Assembly (NCBI GenBank): GCA_964544605.1
Contig: CAZJBX010000001.1
Location: 62,001 to 126,000, forward strand
Direction of reading: 5' to 3'
DNA from: JAMIFN01 sp964544605
Lineage (GTDB): Bacteria > Pseudomonadota > Gammaproteobacteria > Burkholderiales > Burkholderiaceae_C
Length of the DNA stretch: 64,000 nucleotides
The notes under the pieces were generated by a model, which worked only from the letters and a program-made list of their open reading frames with translations, searched no databases and was not told where the DNA came from. Below are positions 34,582 through 43,240 of the stretch, one piece after another (positions within the stretch are counted from its first letter, which is position 1; each line of letters begins with the position of its first letter). The position numbers and the translations under genes were made by a program.

Positions 34582-37485
34582 TCAATCTTCCAACACCAGC
34601 GGCGGGCAGGTGCAAAAGAGGTTGCGGTCGCCATAGACATTGTCGATGCGAGAGACGGGAGGCCAGTATTTTTGCTGGCCACCGGCGCTGCTGGCTGAGT
34701 ACCAGCTCGCGGCAGCGGTGTCGCGGCTGTAGGGGCGGTTTTGCTCCCAGTCGGCGCGCAGGAGCTCTTGCGCCGTGTGTGGGGCATTTTTCAGCGGGTT
34801 GTTGTCTTGCGGCCAGGCGCCGTTTTCCACTTGGCGGATTTCCTCGCGGATGGCGATCATGGCGGCAATGAAGCGCTCGATTTCGCCAAGGTCTTCGCTT
34901 TCTGTGGGTTCGACCATGAGGGTGTTGGCCACGGGGAAGCTGAGGGTGGGGGCGTGGAAGCCGTAGTCCATGAGGCGTTTGGCGACATCTTCGGCCATGA
35001 TGCCGCAACTGTCTTTGAAGTGGCGCAGATCAAGAATGCACTCATGCGCCACGCGGCCTTGCGCTGAGGCGTAGAGGGTGGGGTAGTGGGGCGCAAGGCG
35101 GGCGCTGATGTAGTTGGCGCTGAGGATGGCTGCTTCGCTGGCTTGTTGCAGGCCCTCGGCCCCCATCATGCGGATGTACATCCAGCTGATGGGCAGCACG
35201 GCGGCATTGCCCAGTGGCGCGGCGGAGACCGCACCGACGCTGGCGGCTTGGCCGGCGCTGGCGTGGCCAGGCAAATAGGGTTTGAGGTCTTCGACCACGC
35301 AGACGGGGCCGACACCGGGGCCGCCGCCGCCGTGCGGAATGCAGAAGGTTTTATGCAGGTTGAGGTGGCTGACATCGCCGCCAAACTCACCCGGGGCGGC
35401 GAGGCCGACCATGGCGTTCATATTGGCGCCGTCGAGGTAAACACGGCCCCCATGTTGGTGCACCAGTTCGCACAGGGCTTTGACTTCGGTCTCAAACACG
35501 CCGTGGGTGCTGGGGTAGGTGATCATGACGCAGGCCAGTTCTTGGCTGTGCTTTTCGCATTTGGCGGCTAGGTCGGCCATGTCCACATTGCCTTGCTCAT
35601 CGCAGGCGGTGACAACGACAGTCATGCCCACCATTTGGGCGCTGGCGGGGTTGGTGCCGTGGGCGCTTTGTGGAATGAGGCAGATGTTGCGTTGGCTTTG
35701 GCCTTGGGCCTCGTGGTAAGCCTTGATGGCCAGCAGGCCCGCGTATTCGCCTTGGCTGCCCGCATTGGGTTGCAGGCTGACGGCGGCGTAGCCGGTGCAG
35801 GCGGCCAGCCAGTTTTGCAGTTGCTCGGCCAGCTCGGTGTAGCCCGCCAATTGCGCGGCGGGGGCGTAGGGGTGGGGCAGGGCGAATTCAGGCCAAGTGA
35901 TGGGCAGCATTTCGCTGCTGGCATTGAGCTTCATGGTGCAAGAGCCGAGTGCAATCATGCAGCGGTCGAGGGCCAGGTCTTTGTCGCTGAGGGCGCGGAT
36001 GTAGCGCAGCATGGCGGTTTCAGAATGGTGGCGCTTGAAGACGGGGTGCTGCAAATAGGCGCTTTGGCGCTGCAAATTGGCGGGCAGTAGGCTGGGGGCG
36101 GCGGCTTCCAGCGTGGCAAAGTCAGGTTGGCTGGCTTGGGCGCTGGGGCCTTGGGCAAAGATGGCCCAGAGCAGTTGCACATCATCGCGGGTTGTGGTTT
36201 CGTCCAGTGCGATGCCAATGTGCTGGGCATCGATGCGGCGCAGATTGGCGCGGCGCTCTTGTGCGGCGGCAATGAGGGCTTCGGTGTGCTCACCCGTGTG
36301 CACGCGCAGGGTGTCAAAGGCGCTGGTGTTGGGCAAGGCCCAGCCCAGCTCTTGCAGGCCAGCGGCCAAGATGCTGGTGAGCAAGGCGGTGCGCTGGGCG
36401 ATGCGGGCGATACCCGCAGGGCCGTGGTAAACGGCGAACATGCTGGCAATCACGGCGGGCAGCACTTGCGCGGTGCAGATGTTGCTGGTGGCTTTTTCAC
36501 GGCGGATGTGCTGCTCACGCGTTTGCAGGGCGAGGCGGTAGACGCTGCGGCCTTCGGTGTCCACACTCACGCCGACCAAACGCCCGGGCATGGAGCGCTT
36601 GTAGGCATCACGGCAGGCCATATAGCCCGCATGTGGGCCGCCTGCACCCATGGGCATACCAAAGCGTTGGGTGTTGCCAACCACGATGTCGGCCCCCATT
36701 TCGGCAGGGGTTTTGAGCAGGGCCAGCGCAAGCAAATCGGCGGCAAAGATGGCGGCAGCGCCTCTGGCGTGGATTTTTTCCACCTCGGCGCTCCAGTCCA
36801 TCACCCAGCCGCTGCTGGCGGGGTATTGGATGAGGGCGGCAAAGTAGTCGTCGCTGGCAATGGCGGCATCCCATTCTTCTTGGCTGTGGGCCAAGCGCAC
36901 TTGCAGGCCCAAGGGCGCGGCGCGGGTTTGCATGACTTCGATGTTTTGTGGGTGGCTGTCACCCAGCACGATGATGCTTTGGCCTTTGGCTTTGACGCTG
37001 CGGCGGGCCAAGGTCATGGCCTCGGCGCAGGCGGTGGCCTCATCGAGCATGGAGGCGTTGGCGATATCCATGCCCGTGAGGTCGGTAATCATGGTTTGGA
37101 AGTTGAGCAGGGCTTCCATGCGGCCTTGCGAGATTTCCGCCTGATAGGGGGTGTAGGCGGTGTACCAAGCGGGGTTTTCAAGGATGTTGCGCAGGATGAC
37201 GCTGGGGATGTGGGTGCCGTAATAGCCTTGGCCAATGAAGCTTTTGAAGATTTGGTTTTTGCTGGCAATGGCTTTGAGCTCGGCCAGGGCTTGGGCCTCG
37301 CTCACGGCGGGCGGCAGGGCCATGGCGCTGTGGCGGCGGATGTTGGCAGGCACGATGCCGTCCATGAGGGCGCTGCGGCTGGCCGCGCCGATGGTGCTGA
37401 GCATTTGGGCTTCGGCCTCAGGGCTGATACCGATGTGGCGGGCAATGAATTCGCTGGGGTTTTCTAAAGAAGCAAGACGGGACAT
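34582..37485 (-). CDS. gcvP: Glycine dehydrogenase (decarboxylating), P protein
   Basis: PLP enzyme of the glycine cleavage system: decarboxylates glycine and loads aminomethyl on GcvH. Single-chain form of 967 residues (alpha and beta halves fused). FIARHIGI at the N terminus, ASMLDEATACAEAM and the PLP-lysine motif LNLHKTFCIPHGGGGPG in the second half. Start at 37485 (MSRLASLENPSEFIARHIG). Third gene of gcvT-gcvH-gcvP, separated from gcvH by 114 bp containing a terminator-like hairpin. Confidence 0.97.
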   Translation of the reverse strand: MSRLASLENPSEFIARHIGISPEAEAQMLSTIGAASRSALMDGIVPANIRRHSAMALPPAVSEAQALAELKAIASKNQIFKSFIGQGYYGTHIPSVILRNILENPAWYTAYTPYQAEISQGRMEALLNFQTMITDLTGMDIANASMLDEATACAEAMTLARRSVKAKGQSIIVLGDSHPQNIEVMQTRAAPLGLQVRLAHSQEEWDAAIASDDYFAALIQYPASSGWVMDWSAEVEKIHARGAAAIFAADLLALALLKTPAEMGADIVVGNTQRFGMPMGAGGPHAGYMACRDAYKRSMPGRLVGVSVDTEGRSVYRLALQTREQHIRREKATSNICTAQVLPAVIASMFAVYHGPAGIARIAQRTALLTSILAAGLQELGWALPNTSAFDTLRVHTGEHTEALIAAAQERRANLRRIDAQHIGIALDETTTRDDVQLLWAIFAQGPSAQASQPDFATLEAAAPSLLPANLQRQSAYLQHPVFKRHHSETAMLRYIRALSDKDLALDRCMIALGSCTMKLNASSEMLPITWPEFALPHPYAPAAQLAGYTELAEQLQNWLAACTGYAAVSLQPNAGSQGEYAGLLAIKAYHEAQGQSQRNICLIPQSAHGTNPASAQMVGMTVVVTACDEQGNVDMADLAAKCEKHSQELACVMITYPSTHGVFETEVKALCELVHQHGGRVYLDGANMNAMVGLAAPGEFGGDVSHLNLHKTFCIPHGGGGPGVGPVCVVEDLKPYLPGHASAGQAASVGAVSAAPLGNAAVLPISWMYIRMMGAEGLQQASEAAILSANYISARLAPHYPTLYASAQGRVAHECILDLRHFKDSCGIMAEDVAKRLMDYGFHAPTLSFPVANTLMVEPTESEDLGEIERFIAAMIAIREEIRQVENGAWPQDNNPLKNAPHTAQELLRADWEQNRPYSRDTAAASWYSASSAGGQQKYWPPVSRIDNVYGDRNLFCTCPPLVLED

Positions 37486-37510
37486 GGTGCAAGGGCCTAA
37501 AAAAGAGCGC

Positions 37511-37540
37511 AAAAAGGCCGCCCAAGCCAGATGTGGGCGG
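37511..37540 (-). terminator. Attenuator-like hairpin between gcvH and gcvP
   Basis: Stem CCGCCCA / TGGGCGG with a 9-base loop, followed after two bases by five T on the minus strand. It lies in the operon interior and may lower gcvP transcription relative to gcvT and gcvH. Confidence 0.6.
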
Positions 37541-37599
37541 TGCGAGTGGGCAGGGTGGGCAAGGTCCAGCCGCCGCAAGCGGCGCGGGCGCTGGGTTGT

Positions 37600-37971
37600 T
37601 TAGCCCTGAACTTGGGCCAAATAGCCCGCCTCATCCAGCAGGGCTTGGAGCTGCTCGGGCTGGCTGAGTTTGATTTTGAAAAACCAGCCTTCGGCCAAGG
37701 GCGCTGTATTGGCCAAGCTGGGGTCGTCGGCCAAGGCTTGGTTGGTAGCGATGACTTCGCCATCGACAGGCATATAGATGTCGGAGGCGGCTTTGACGGA
37801 TTCGACCACGCCAGCGACTTCGCCTTGGGCCAGCGTGCTGCCGATGTCGGGCAGTTCAACAAAAACCACATCGCCCAAGGCATCTTGGGCGTAGATGGAG
37901 ATGCCAACGGTGGCGGTGTCGCCTTCAACCAGCAGCCATTCGTGTTCAGCGGTGTAGTAACGGGTCGTCAT
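37600..37971 (-). CDS. gcvH: Glycine cleavage system H protein
   Basis: Lipoyl carrier that shuttles the aminomethyl group between P, T and L proteins. 123 residues: RYYTAEHEWLLVEGD at the N terminus and the lipoylation site VVESVKAASDIYMPVDGEV. 45 bp downstream of gcvT. Confidence 0.98.
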   Translation of the reverse strand: MTTRYYTAEHEWLLVEGDTATVGISIYAQDALGDVVFVELPDIGSTLAQGEVAGVVESVKAASDIYMPVDGEVIATNQALADDPSLANTAPLAEGWFFKIKLSQPEQLQALLDEAGYLAQVQG

Positions 37972-38016
37972 AGCTCAGGGCTTTCTTTGCTTCAGGAAGT
38001 GAGGGGGAAAAGCGCA

Positions 38017-39141
38017 TTATGCGCGCAGGTAGCGGTGGGGCACAAAGGGCGTGGCCGCCACTTGCATGGGCACGGCTTTGCCGCGCACCATGGCGTTTAA
38101 AACGGTGCCGATGGCGGCGTATTCTGGCGGCACATAGGCCATGGCGATGGCCTGATCGAGCACGGGGCTGAGCAGGCCGCTGGTGACTTGGCCAATGGCC
38201 TCACCCGCTTGATTGTGGATGGGGGCGGGCTCGCGCACGGGCACGCGCTCCTGCGCCAGCAGGGCCACGCGCTTGCGGCCGATGGGCTGGCTGCCGTCGA
38301 GCTGGGGCAAAACGACTTCAGCGCCGATAAAGCCGCCCGCGCGTTCGCCCCCTGTGCGGCGCACTTTTTGAATGGCCCAGCCGAGGCTGGCCTCAACTGG
38401 GGTGGTGCTGGCATCCAAATCATTGCCGTACAGACCCAGGCCGGCTTCAAGGCGCAAAGAGTTGCGTGCGCCCAGGCCAATGGGCTGCACTTGCGGCAAG
38501 GCCAGCAGCGCCCGCGCCAAGGCGGTGGCTTGGGCGGCGGGCACGGAAATTTCAAAGCCGTCTTCACCCGTGTAGCCGCTGCGGGTGATGTAGAGCGGCG
38601 TGCCTTGCCAGTTGAAATCGCCGCCGCGCATAAAGCGCAGTTCGGCCACTTCGGGTATCAGGCTTTGCAGGGCTTGCGCTGCCTGTGGGCCTTGCAGGGC
38701 GAAGAGGGCTTGCTCGGCAAGGTATTCGACTTGCGCCACTGCGCCGATTTCGGCCTGAATGTGGGCCAAGTCTTGCATTTTGCAAGCGCCGTTGACGATG
38801 AGAAAGTAGTGGTCGCCACGGTTGATGAGCATGAGGTCATCAAGAATGCCGCCTTGGGCATTGAGCAACAGGCCGTAGCGCTGTTGGTGCAGGCCCAAGC
38901 CCTGCACATCCACGGGCATGAGGCGCTCCAGTGCAGCTGCGGCTTGCGGGCCGCTGATGCGAATTTGCCCCATGTGCGAGACATCGAACAAGCCCGCCGC
39001 ACTACGGGTGTGGCGGTGCTCGGTGAGCAGGCCGCTGGGGTATTGCACGGGCATGGCATAGCCTGCAAAGGGCACCATACGGGCGCCCAGTTCAAGGTGC
39101 AAATCGTAGAGGGGGGTGTGGTGGAGGCTGTCGGTTGTCAT
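38017..39141 (-). CDS. gcvT: Aminomethyltransferase, glycine cleavage T protein
   Basis: Folate-dependent enzyme releasing ammonia from the H-protein intermediate and forming methylene-THF. 374 residues from the Met at 39141 (MTTDSLHHTPLYDLH). HMGQIRISG, YTGEDGFEI and GLGARNSLRLEAGLGLYGND are family motifs; the folate-binding Asp region precedes HTRSAAGLFDVSHMG. First gene of the operon, about 90 bp downstream of the riboswitch. Confidence 0.97.
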   Translation of the reverse strand: MTTDSLHHTPLYDLHLELGARMVPFAGYAMPVQYPSGLLTEHRHTRSAAGLFDVSHMGQIRISGPQAAAALERLMPVDVQGLGLHQQRYGLLLNAQGGILDDLMLINRGDHYFLIVNGACKMQDLAHIQAEIGAVAQVEYLAEQALFALQGPQAAQALQSLIPEVAELRFMRGGDFNWQGTPLYITRSGYTGEDGFEISVPAAQATALARALLALPQVQPIGLGARNSLRLEAGLGLYGNDLDASTTPVEASLGWAIQKVRRTGGERAGGFIGAEVVLPQLDGSQPIGRKRVALLAQERVPVREPAPIHNQAGEAIGQVTSGLLSPVLDQAIAMAYVPPEYAAIGTVLNAMVRGKAVPMQVAATPFVPHRYLRA

Positions 39142-39178
39142 GGGCAAAGGAAGAAAGGGGCAAAACAAAAGAGGCTGC

Positions 39179-39207
39179 AAAAATGGCGGCACGACGGGCG
39201 TGCGGCC
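39179..39207 (-). terminator. Expression-platform terminator of the glycine riboswitch
   Basis: Minus-strand hairpin GGC(C)GCACG / CGTGC(C)GCC with one internal mismatch and a 5-base loop, then a run of five T. It lies between the second aptamer and gcvT, so glycine binding probably prevents termination. Confidence 0.6.
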
Positions 39208-39230
39208 AAAGGGGTGTTTGCCCTATGCTG

Positions 39231-39460
39231 TTCACTTTACCTGAGAGATTCATGGCGGCAGTTGAATACTGCTGGGCCACTTGCTCCTTCGGTGGCTTGG
39301 CTCGGTGGCGCAAGCTCTCTCCAGCGCAGGAACGCCGAGCCCACAGGCGCAGCGTTTTGCCAGTCCTTTTTGCCTGAGCGTTTGGGCCACAAAATTGCGG
39401 CGCTGCGCCTTCGGCGGCGGCCACGACCAGTGCGGGCTGGGGACTGCTCTCTCCTGACAA
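39231..39460 (-). promoter_or_regulatory. Tandem glycine riboswitch
   Basis: Two consecutive aptamers can be read on the minus strand. The first has GGAGAGAGC, CCGAAGGCGCAG and CTCAGGCAAAAAGGAC; the second has TGGAGAGAGC, CACCGAAGGAGCAAG and ATCTCTCAGGTAAA. These are the conserved cores of the gcvT element, joined by a short linker. Together they sense glycine cooperatively and turn on gcvT-gcvH-gcvP. Confidence 0.95.
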
Positions 39461-39467
39461 AGCGGCC

Positions 39468-39473
39468 ATTATA
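39468..39473 (-). promoter_or_regulatory. -10 element of the gcv operon
   Basis: Perfect TATAAT on the minus strand just before aptamer 1. No convincing -35. Confidence 0.55.
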
Positions 39474-39499
39474 TCGGTTGCGCAGCCTCAACGAGGTAG

Positions 39500-39523
39500 A
39501 AAAAAAGCCACCCGAAGGGTGGC
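39500..39523 (-). terminator. Intrinsic terminator of pbpG
   Basis: Seven-bp stem GCCACCC / GGGTGGC with a 3-base loop and seven T on the minus strand, 23 bases after the pbpG stop. It also insulates the gcv promoter. Confidence 0.9.
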
Positions 39524-39546
39524 CAAAGGAGGAAAGAAGGAAGGCT

Positions 39547-40749
39547 TTAGTAGCCGTTTTGCATGGCGCGCATGATGTTGCCACGGGCATCATCATCGTA
39601 GCTGGCGGTTTGGTAATTGCCGTATTGGGGTGAGACGGCGTAGCGGCTGCCGGCGCCGCCGTTTTCAAGCCAAGTGCGCAGGCGCTGGGCATCGTCCATG
39701 CGGTTGTTGGTGGTGGTGGCATCGAGCAGCACCATCAGCACGCTGCGGCCATTGACGGGGGTTTGCATGACGATGCAGCGGCCCGCCTCGCGGATGAAGC
39801 CCGTTTTTTGCAGCTCCATCGGCCAACTGCTGGTGCGCACAAAGCCATTGGTGTTGCGGTAGGTCAGGGGGCGGCCATCCACATCGTTGATTTCAAACTC
39901 TTGGAAGGTGCTGTAGCTGCGCACCACGCCGTTGTTGGAGGCGTAGCGGATGAGCTTGGCCAAGTCTTGCGCGCTGGAGCGGTTTTCATTTGAGAGGCCA
40001 GAGGAGTCCACATAGTGGGTGTTACTCATGCCCAAATCGCGCGCTTTTTGGTTCATATAGCGCACAAAGTTGTAGCTGCCGCCAGGGAAGGTGCGGGCCA
40101 ACGCGTGGGCGGCGCGGTTTTCGCTGCTCATCAGGGCCAGCAGCAGCATTTCACCGCGTGAGAGGGTGGTGCCCACCTTCAGGCGCGAGGAGCTGCCTTT
40201 GATGCGGTCGATGTCGGCATCGGAGACGGTGATGGCTTCGTCCATGGGCAGGCCAGCTTCGGCAATCACGGTGGCGGTCATGAGCTTGGTGATGGAGGCA
40301 ATGGGCAATACGGCGTTGTCGTTTTTGCTGTAGAGCAATTCGCCAGTTTGTGCGTCCATGACCAAACCCACGGTGGAGTTCAGGCCCAGCGGGTCGGTGG
40401 TGAATTGCAGACCAGAGCGGCGGCCGTGGCTGTTCTCGCGGCTGGTGGTGGCGACGGCGCTGTCGAAGTCCTCATCACCAAAGCCTGCCAGTGCGAGTTG
40501 GGCGCGGCGCACCTCAGCCATGCGGGCGGAAACAGGGCGGGGTGTGACTGGCGCGGCGGCAGCCCGTTTGACTGGTACCGCTTTTTTAGCGGCAGCGGCT
40601 TTTTTCGCACTTTGCGTGGCCACAGGTTTTTTGCTTTTGGCGCTGCTGGCCTTGGGTTTGGCATGGACGGCGGTGCCGAGGCCCAGAGCGAGCAAGGCTG
40701 CGAGCAAGCTGGGGAGGACGCGTTGTTGGATGCGTGTGGCCAAGTGCAT
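39547..40749 (-). CDS. pbpG: D-alanyl-D-alanine endopeptidase (PBP7-like)
   Basis: Periplasmic serine peptidase of peptidoglycan remodelling, 400 residues. Signal peptide to about residue 30 (AVHAKP), then a Lys/Ala-rich linker, then the S11 peptidase domain with SITK (nucleophile), SSEN and KTG motifs in order and GLVMDAQTGELLYSKN preceding. The C-terminal ~40 residues are low complexity. A good promoter precedes it and a terminator follows, so it is monocistronic. Confidence 0.94.
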   Translation of the reverse strand: MHLATRIQQRVLPSLLAALLALGLGTAVHAKPKASSAKSKKPVATQSAKKAAAAKKAVPVKRAAAAPVTPRPVSARMAEVRRAQLALAGFGDEDFDSAVATTSRENSHGRRSGLQFTTDPLGLNSTVGLVMDAQTGELLYSKNDNAVLPIASITKLMTATVIAEAGLPMDEAITVSDADIDRIKGSSSRLKVGTTLSRGEMLLLALMSSENRAAHALARTFPGGSYNFVRYMNQKARDLGMSNTHYVDSSGLSNENRSSAQDLAKLIRYASNNGVVRSYSTFQEFEINDVDGRPLTYRNTNGFVRTSSWPMELQKTGFIREAGRCIVMQTPVNGRSVLMVLLDATTTNNRMDDAQRLRTWLENGGAGSRYAVSPQYGNYQTASYDDDARGNIMRAMQNGY

Positions 40750-40810
40750 GGTTCACCTATTGTGCGAAAGTGGCGTTTACTGGGTATAAAAACCACAGTG
40801 ACGAAATTTT

Positions 40811-40838
40811 ATTATAGGCAAAACACCATTAAAAACAA
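40811..40838 (-). promoter_or_regulatory. Promoter of pbpG
   Basis: On the minus strand TTGTTT (40838-40833), 16-bp spacer, TATAAT (40816-40811), about 60 bp upstream of the start. Confidence 0.65.
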
Positions 40839-40889
40839 CGACTTGGCGCTTAAATGTGAGAAAAGTTCGAGAAATACTAGGGGAAACCA

Positions 40890-41723
40890 CTATGCAGTTG
40901 GCCACTGGCCGCCCGTGCAGCGGGCGATACCCGCCAAATCGTGGCGGTGTTGCACGGCCTCAAAGCCTTGCTTTTGCAGCAGGGCGGCCACGGCTGGGCC
41001 TTGTTCGTGGCCGTGCTCCAGCAGCAGCCAGCCGCCTGCTTTGAGCTGGGCAGGGGCGGCGGCGATGATGTGGCGGATGTCGTCCAGGCCATCTGCGCCA
41101 GCGGTCAGAGCCATGCGCGGCTCGTGCGCCAAGGCGGGCAAATGCGGGTCGTCCTCGGCGATGTAGGGCGGGTTGCTCACAATCACATCAAAGCGCTGCC
41201 CCGCGACTGGGGCAAACCAGTGGCCCAGTCGCCATTGCACGGGCAGCTTCAGTTGCCTGCCATTGTTTTGCGCCACGGCCAGTGCCTCGGCGCTGGCATC
41301 CACGGCCTGCACTTGGGCTTGCGGCGCATGGGCGGCAATGGCCAAGGCAATGGCGCCGCTGCCTGTGCCCAAGTCGAGTACACGGGCGCTGCTTTTGTCT
41401 TGCAGCAGGGCCAAGGCCCAATCGACCAAGGTTTCGCTGTCGTCACGGGGGTCAAGCACGGCAGGGCTGATGCGCAGGCGCAGGCCGTAGAAGGCTTTTT
41501 CCCCCACGATATAGGCCACCGGCTCACCGCTCAGGCGGCGTTGGCAGGCGGTGGCAAAGCGGCTTTGGGCCTCGGCGCTGAGGGGCTTGTCGTCATGCGC
41601 GATGAGCCAGGCGCGCTGCTGCGGGTCTTGGCCGACGCTGTGCAGCAGCAGCATTTGCGCCTCAAGGCGGGGCAGGCCAGAAGTTTGGGCTTGGCGCAGG
41701 GCCGCCGCTAGGGTATTGGGCAT
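40890..41723 (-). CDS. prmC: Release-factor glutamine N5-methyltransferase
   Basis: SAM enzyme that methylates the GGQ glutamine of RF1 and RF2, 277 residues. RRLSGEPVAYIVGEKAFYG (substrate-binding loop), LDLGTGSGAIALA (SAM motif I) and the catalytic NPPYIAEDD are present. Starts 3 bp after the gamma carbonic anhydrase stop, so the two are co-transcribed. Its usual partner prfA is not adjacent. Confidence 0.96.
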   Translation of the reverse strand: MPNTLAAALRQAQTSGLPRLEAQMLLLHSVGQDPQQRAWLIAHDDKPLSAEAQSRFATACQRRLSGEPVAYIVGEKAFYGLRLRISPAVLDPRDDSETLVDWALALLQDKSSARVLDLGTGSGAIALAIAAHAPQAQVQAVDASAEALAVAQNNGRQLKLPVQWRLGHWFAPVAGQRFDVIVSNPPYIAEDDPHLPALAHEPRMALTAGADGLDDIRHIIAAAPAQLKAGGWLLLEHGHEQGPAVAALLQKQGFEAVQHRHDLAGIARCTGGQWPTA

Positions 41724-41726
41724 GAT

Positions 41727-42257
41727 TCAGTCGGCTTGGATGGGCTGCAATTGGGCGGCGTAGCGTTGGCCGTTGCGGATGTAGTTTTTGGCGTTTTGTT
41801 GCAGTTTCGCCAGCGCCGCATCGTCAAGCTGGCGCACGACTTGGGCGGGGCGGCCCATGATGAGGCTGCCATCGGGGAAGCTTTTGCCCTCAGTCACCAA
41901 GCTGCCCGCGCCAACGATGCAGTTTTTGCCAATGCGAGCGCCGTTCATCACCACCGAGCCGATGCCGATGAGGCTGTTGTCGCCTATGGTGCAGCCGTGC
42001 AGCATGACCATATGGCCGACGGTGACATTCTCACCCACGGTTAAGGGCATACCGGGGTCGGCGTGGCAGACGCTGCCGTCTTGCACATTGCTGCCCGCGC
42101 CTATGGTGATGCGCTCGACATCGCCGCGCAGCACAGCGCCAAACCAGATGCTGGCTTGGGCGTGCAGCACCACATCGCCAATGATGCTGGCATTGGGGGC
42201 GACCCAAGCGTCGGCGGCAATTTGGGGTTGGAGGTCGTTGAGGCGGTAGAGGCTCAT
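41727..42257 (-). CDS. Gamma-type carbonic anhydrase family protein
   Basis: Left-handed beta-helix hexapeptide-repeat protein of 176 residues (YrdA/PaaY-like). SIWFGAVLRGDVERITIG, DGSVCHADPG and VTVGHMVMLHGCTIGDNSLIG carry the expected zinc-ligand His pattern. Carbonic anhydrase activity is not proven for all members; thioesterase or metal storage roles are alternatives. Upstream partner of prmC. Confidence 0.9.
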   Translation of the reverse strand: MSLYRLNDLQPQIAADAWVAPNASIIGDVVLHAQASIWFGAVLRGDVERITIGAGSNVQDGSVCHADPGMPLTVGENVTVGHMVMLHGCTIGDNSLIGIGSVVMNGARIGKNCIVGAGSLVTEGKSFPDGSLIMGRPAQVVRQLDDAALAKLQQNAKNYIRNGQRYAAQLQPIQAD

Positions 42258-42397
42258 GGTGTGGATTGCAAAGTAAAAGGAAAAGAAATGGGGCCAAGCC
42301 CATGCCAGACCCCAAGGCATAGGGCGCTAGCTTAACATTGCGCCTGTTTGGGCCGCGCGGCAGCTTGCGGCCTTTCTTTTTATACCAGTGCCCATTT

Positions 42398-43240
42398 ATG
42401 TCTCTTATTCCTTTGACTTCTTCTTACTATCGCGTCCTCAGCATTGCCGGCAGTGATTCCGGCGGCGGCGCGGGCATTCAGGCCGATTTAAAGACCTTTG
42501 CCGCCTTGGGCTGCTATGGCATGACGGCGGTGACGGCGCTGACGGCACAAAACAGTTTGGGCGTGACGGGCATCCACGCCGCGCCGCCAGAGTTTTTGGC
42601 CCAGCAAATCGATGCCGTGTTGGGCGACATCGGCGCTGATGCGGTGAAGGTGGGTATGTTGCATTCGGCCCAAGTGGTGGAAACTGTGGCGGCTGCGGCG
42701 CAGCGCCATGCCATGCGGCCTTTGGTGCTGGACCCGGTGATGGTGACGGCCACGGGTGCGCGTTTGATTGAGCCTGAGGCCGAGCAAGCCTTGGTGCGTT
42801 TGTTGTTTCCGCTGGCCACGGTGATGACGCCCAATATCGACGAGGCAGCTTTGCTTTTGGGCCGCAGCATTGAGCGCCCCGAGGACATGCTGGCCGCCGC
42901 CGAAGATTTGCTGGCGCTGGGAGCGCAGGCGGTGCTGCTCAAAGGTGGGCATTTGCCCGGCGACACCGTGCACGATGTGCTGCTGGCCGCAGGGCAAGCA
43001 CCGCTGTGGCTGCAAGCGCCACGGGTGGCGAGTCGCAATGTGCATGGCTCGGGTTGCAGTTTGTCCTCGGCCATTGCGGCCTATTTGGCGCGGGGCGAGG
43101 GCTTGGCCGATGCGGTGCGGCTGGGCACGGCCTTTGTGCAGCAGGCTTTGGCCGCTGGTGCGGCGGTGCAAACAGGGCAGGGCGTGGGGCCGATGATGCA
43201 CGGCTTTGCGCCGCAGGCGCAGTTGTTGCGGCCGCTTTAA
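42398..43240 (+). CDS. thiD: Hydroxymethylpyrimidine / phosphomethylpyrimidine kinase
   Basis: Phosphorylates HMP and HMP-P in thiamine synthesis, 280 residues. VLSIAGSDSGGGAGIQADLKTF, KVGML, DPVMVTATGARL and the anion-hole HGSGCSLSSAIAA are diagnostic. No other thi genes in the window. Its TAA shares TTAA with the stop of the convergent mnmD. Confidence 0.96.
   Translation: MSLIPLTSSYYRVLSIAGSDSGGGAGIQADLKTFAALGCYGMTAVTALTAQNSLGVTGIHAAPPEFLAQQIDAVLGDIGADAVKVGMLHSAQVVETVAAAAQRHAMRPLVLDPVMVTATGARLIEPEAEQALVRLLFPLATVMTPNIDEAALLLGRSIERPEDMLAAAEDLLALGAQAVLLKGGHLPGDTVHDVLLAAGQAPLWLQAPRVASRNVHGSGCSLSSAIAAYLARGEGLADAVRLGTAFVQQALAAGAAVQTGQGVGPMMHGFAPQAQLLRPL

Noticed and set aside
38188..39633. Long + strand frame antisense to gcvT and the riboswitch
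   Set aside because: It runs through the well-supported gcvT gene and the structured riboswitch and shows no recognisable protein features.
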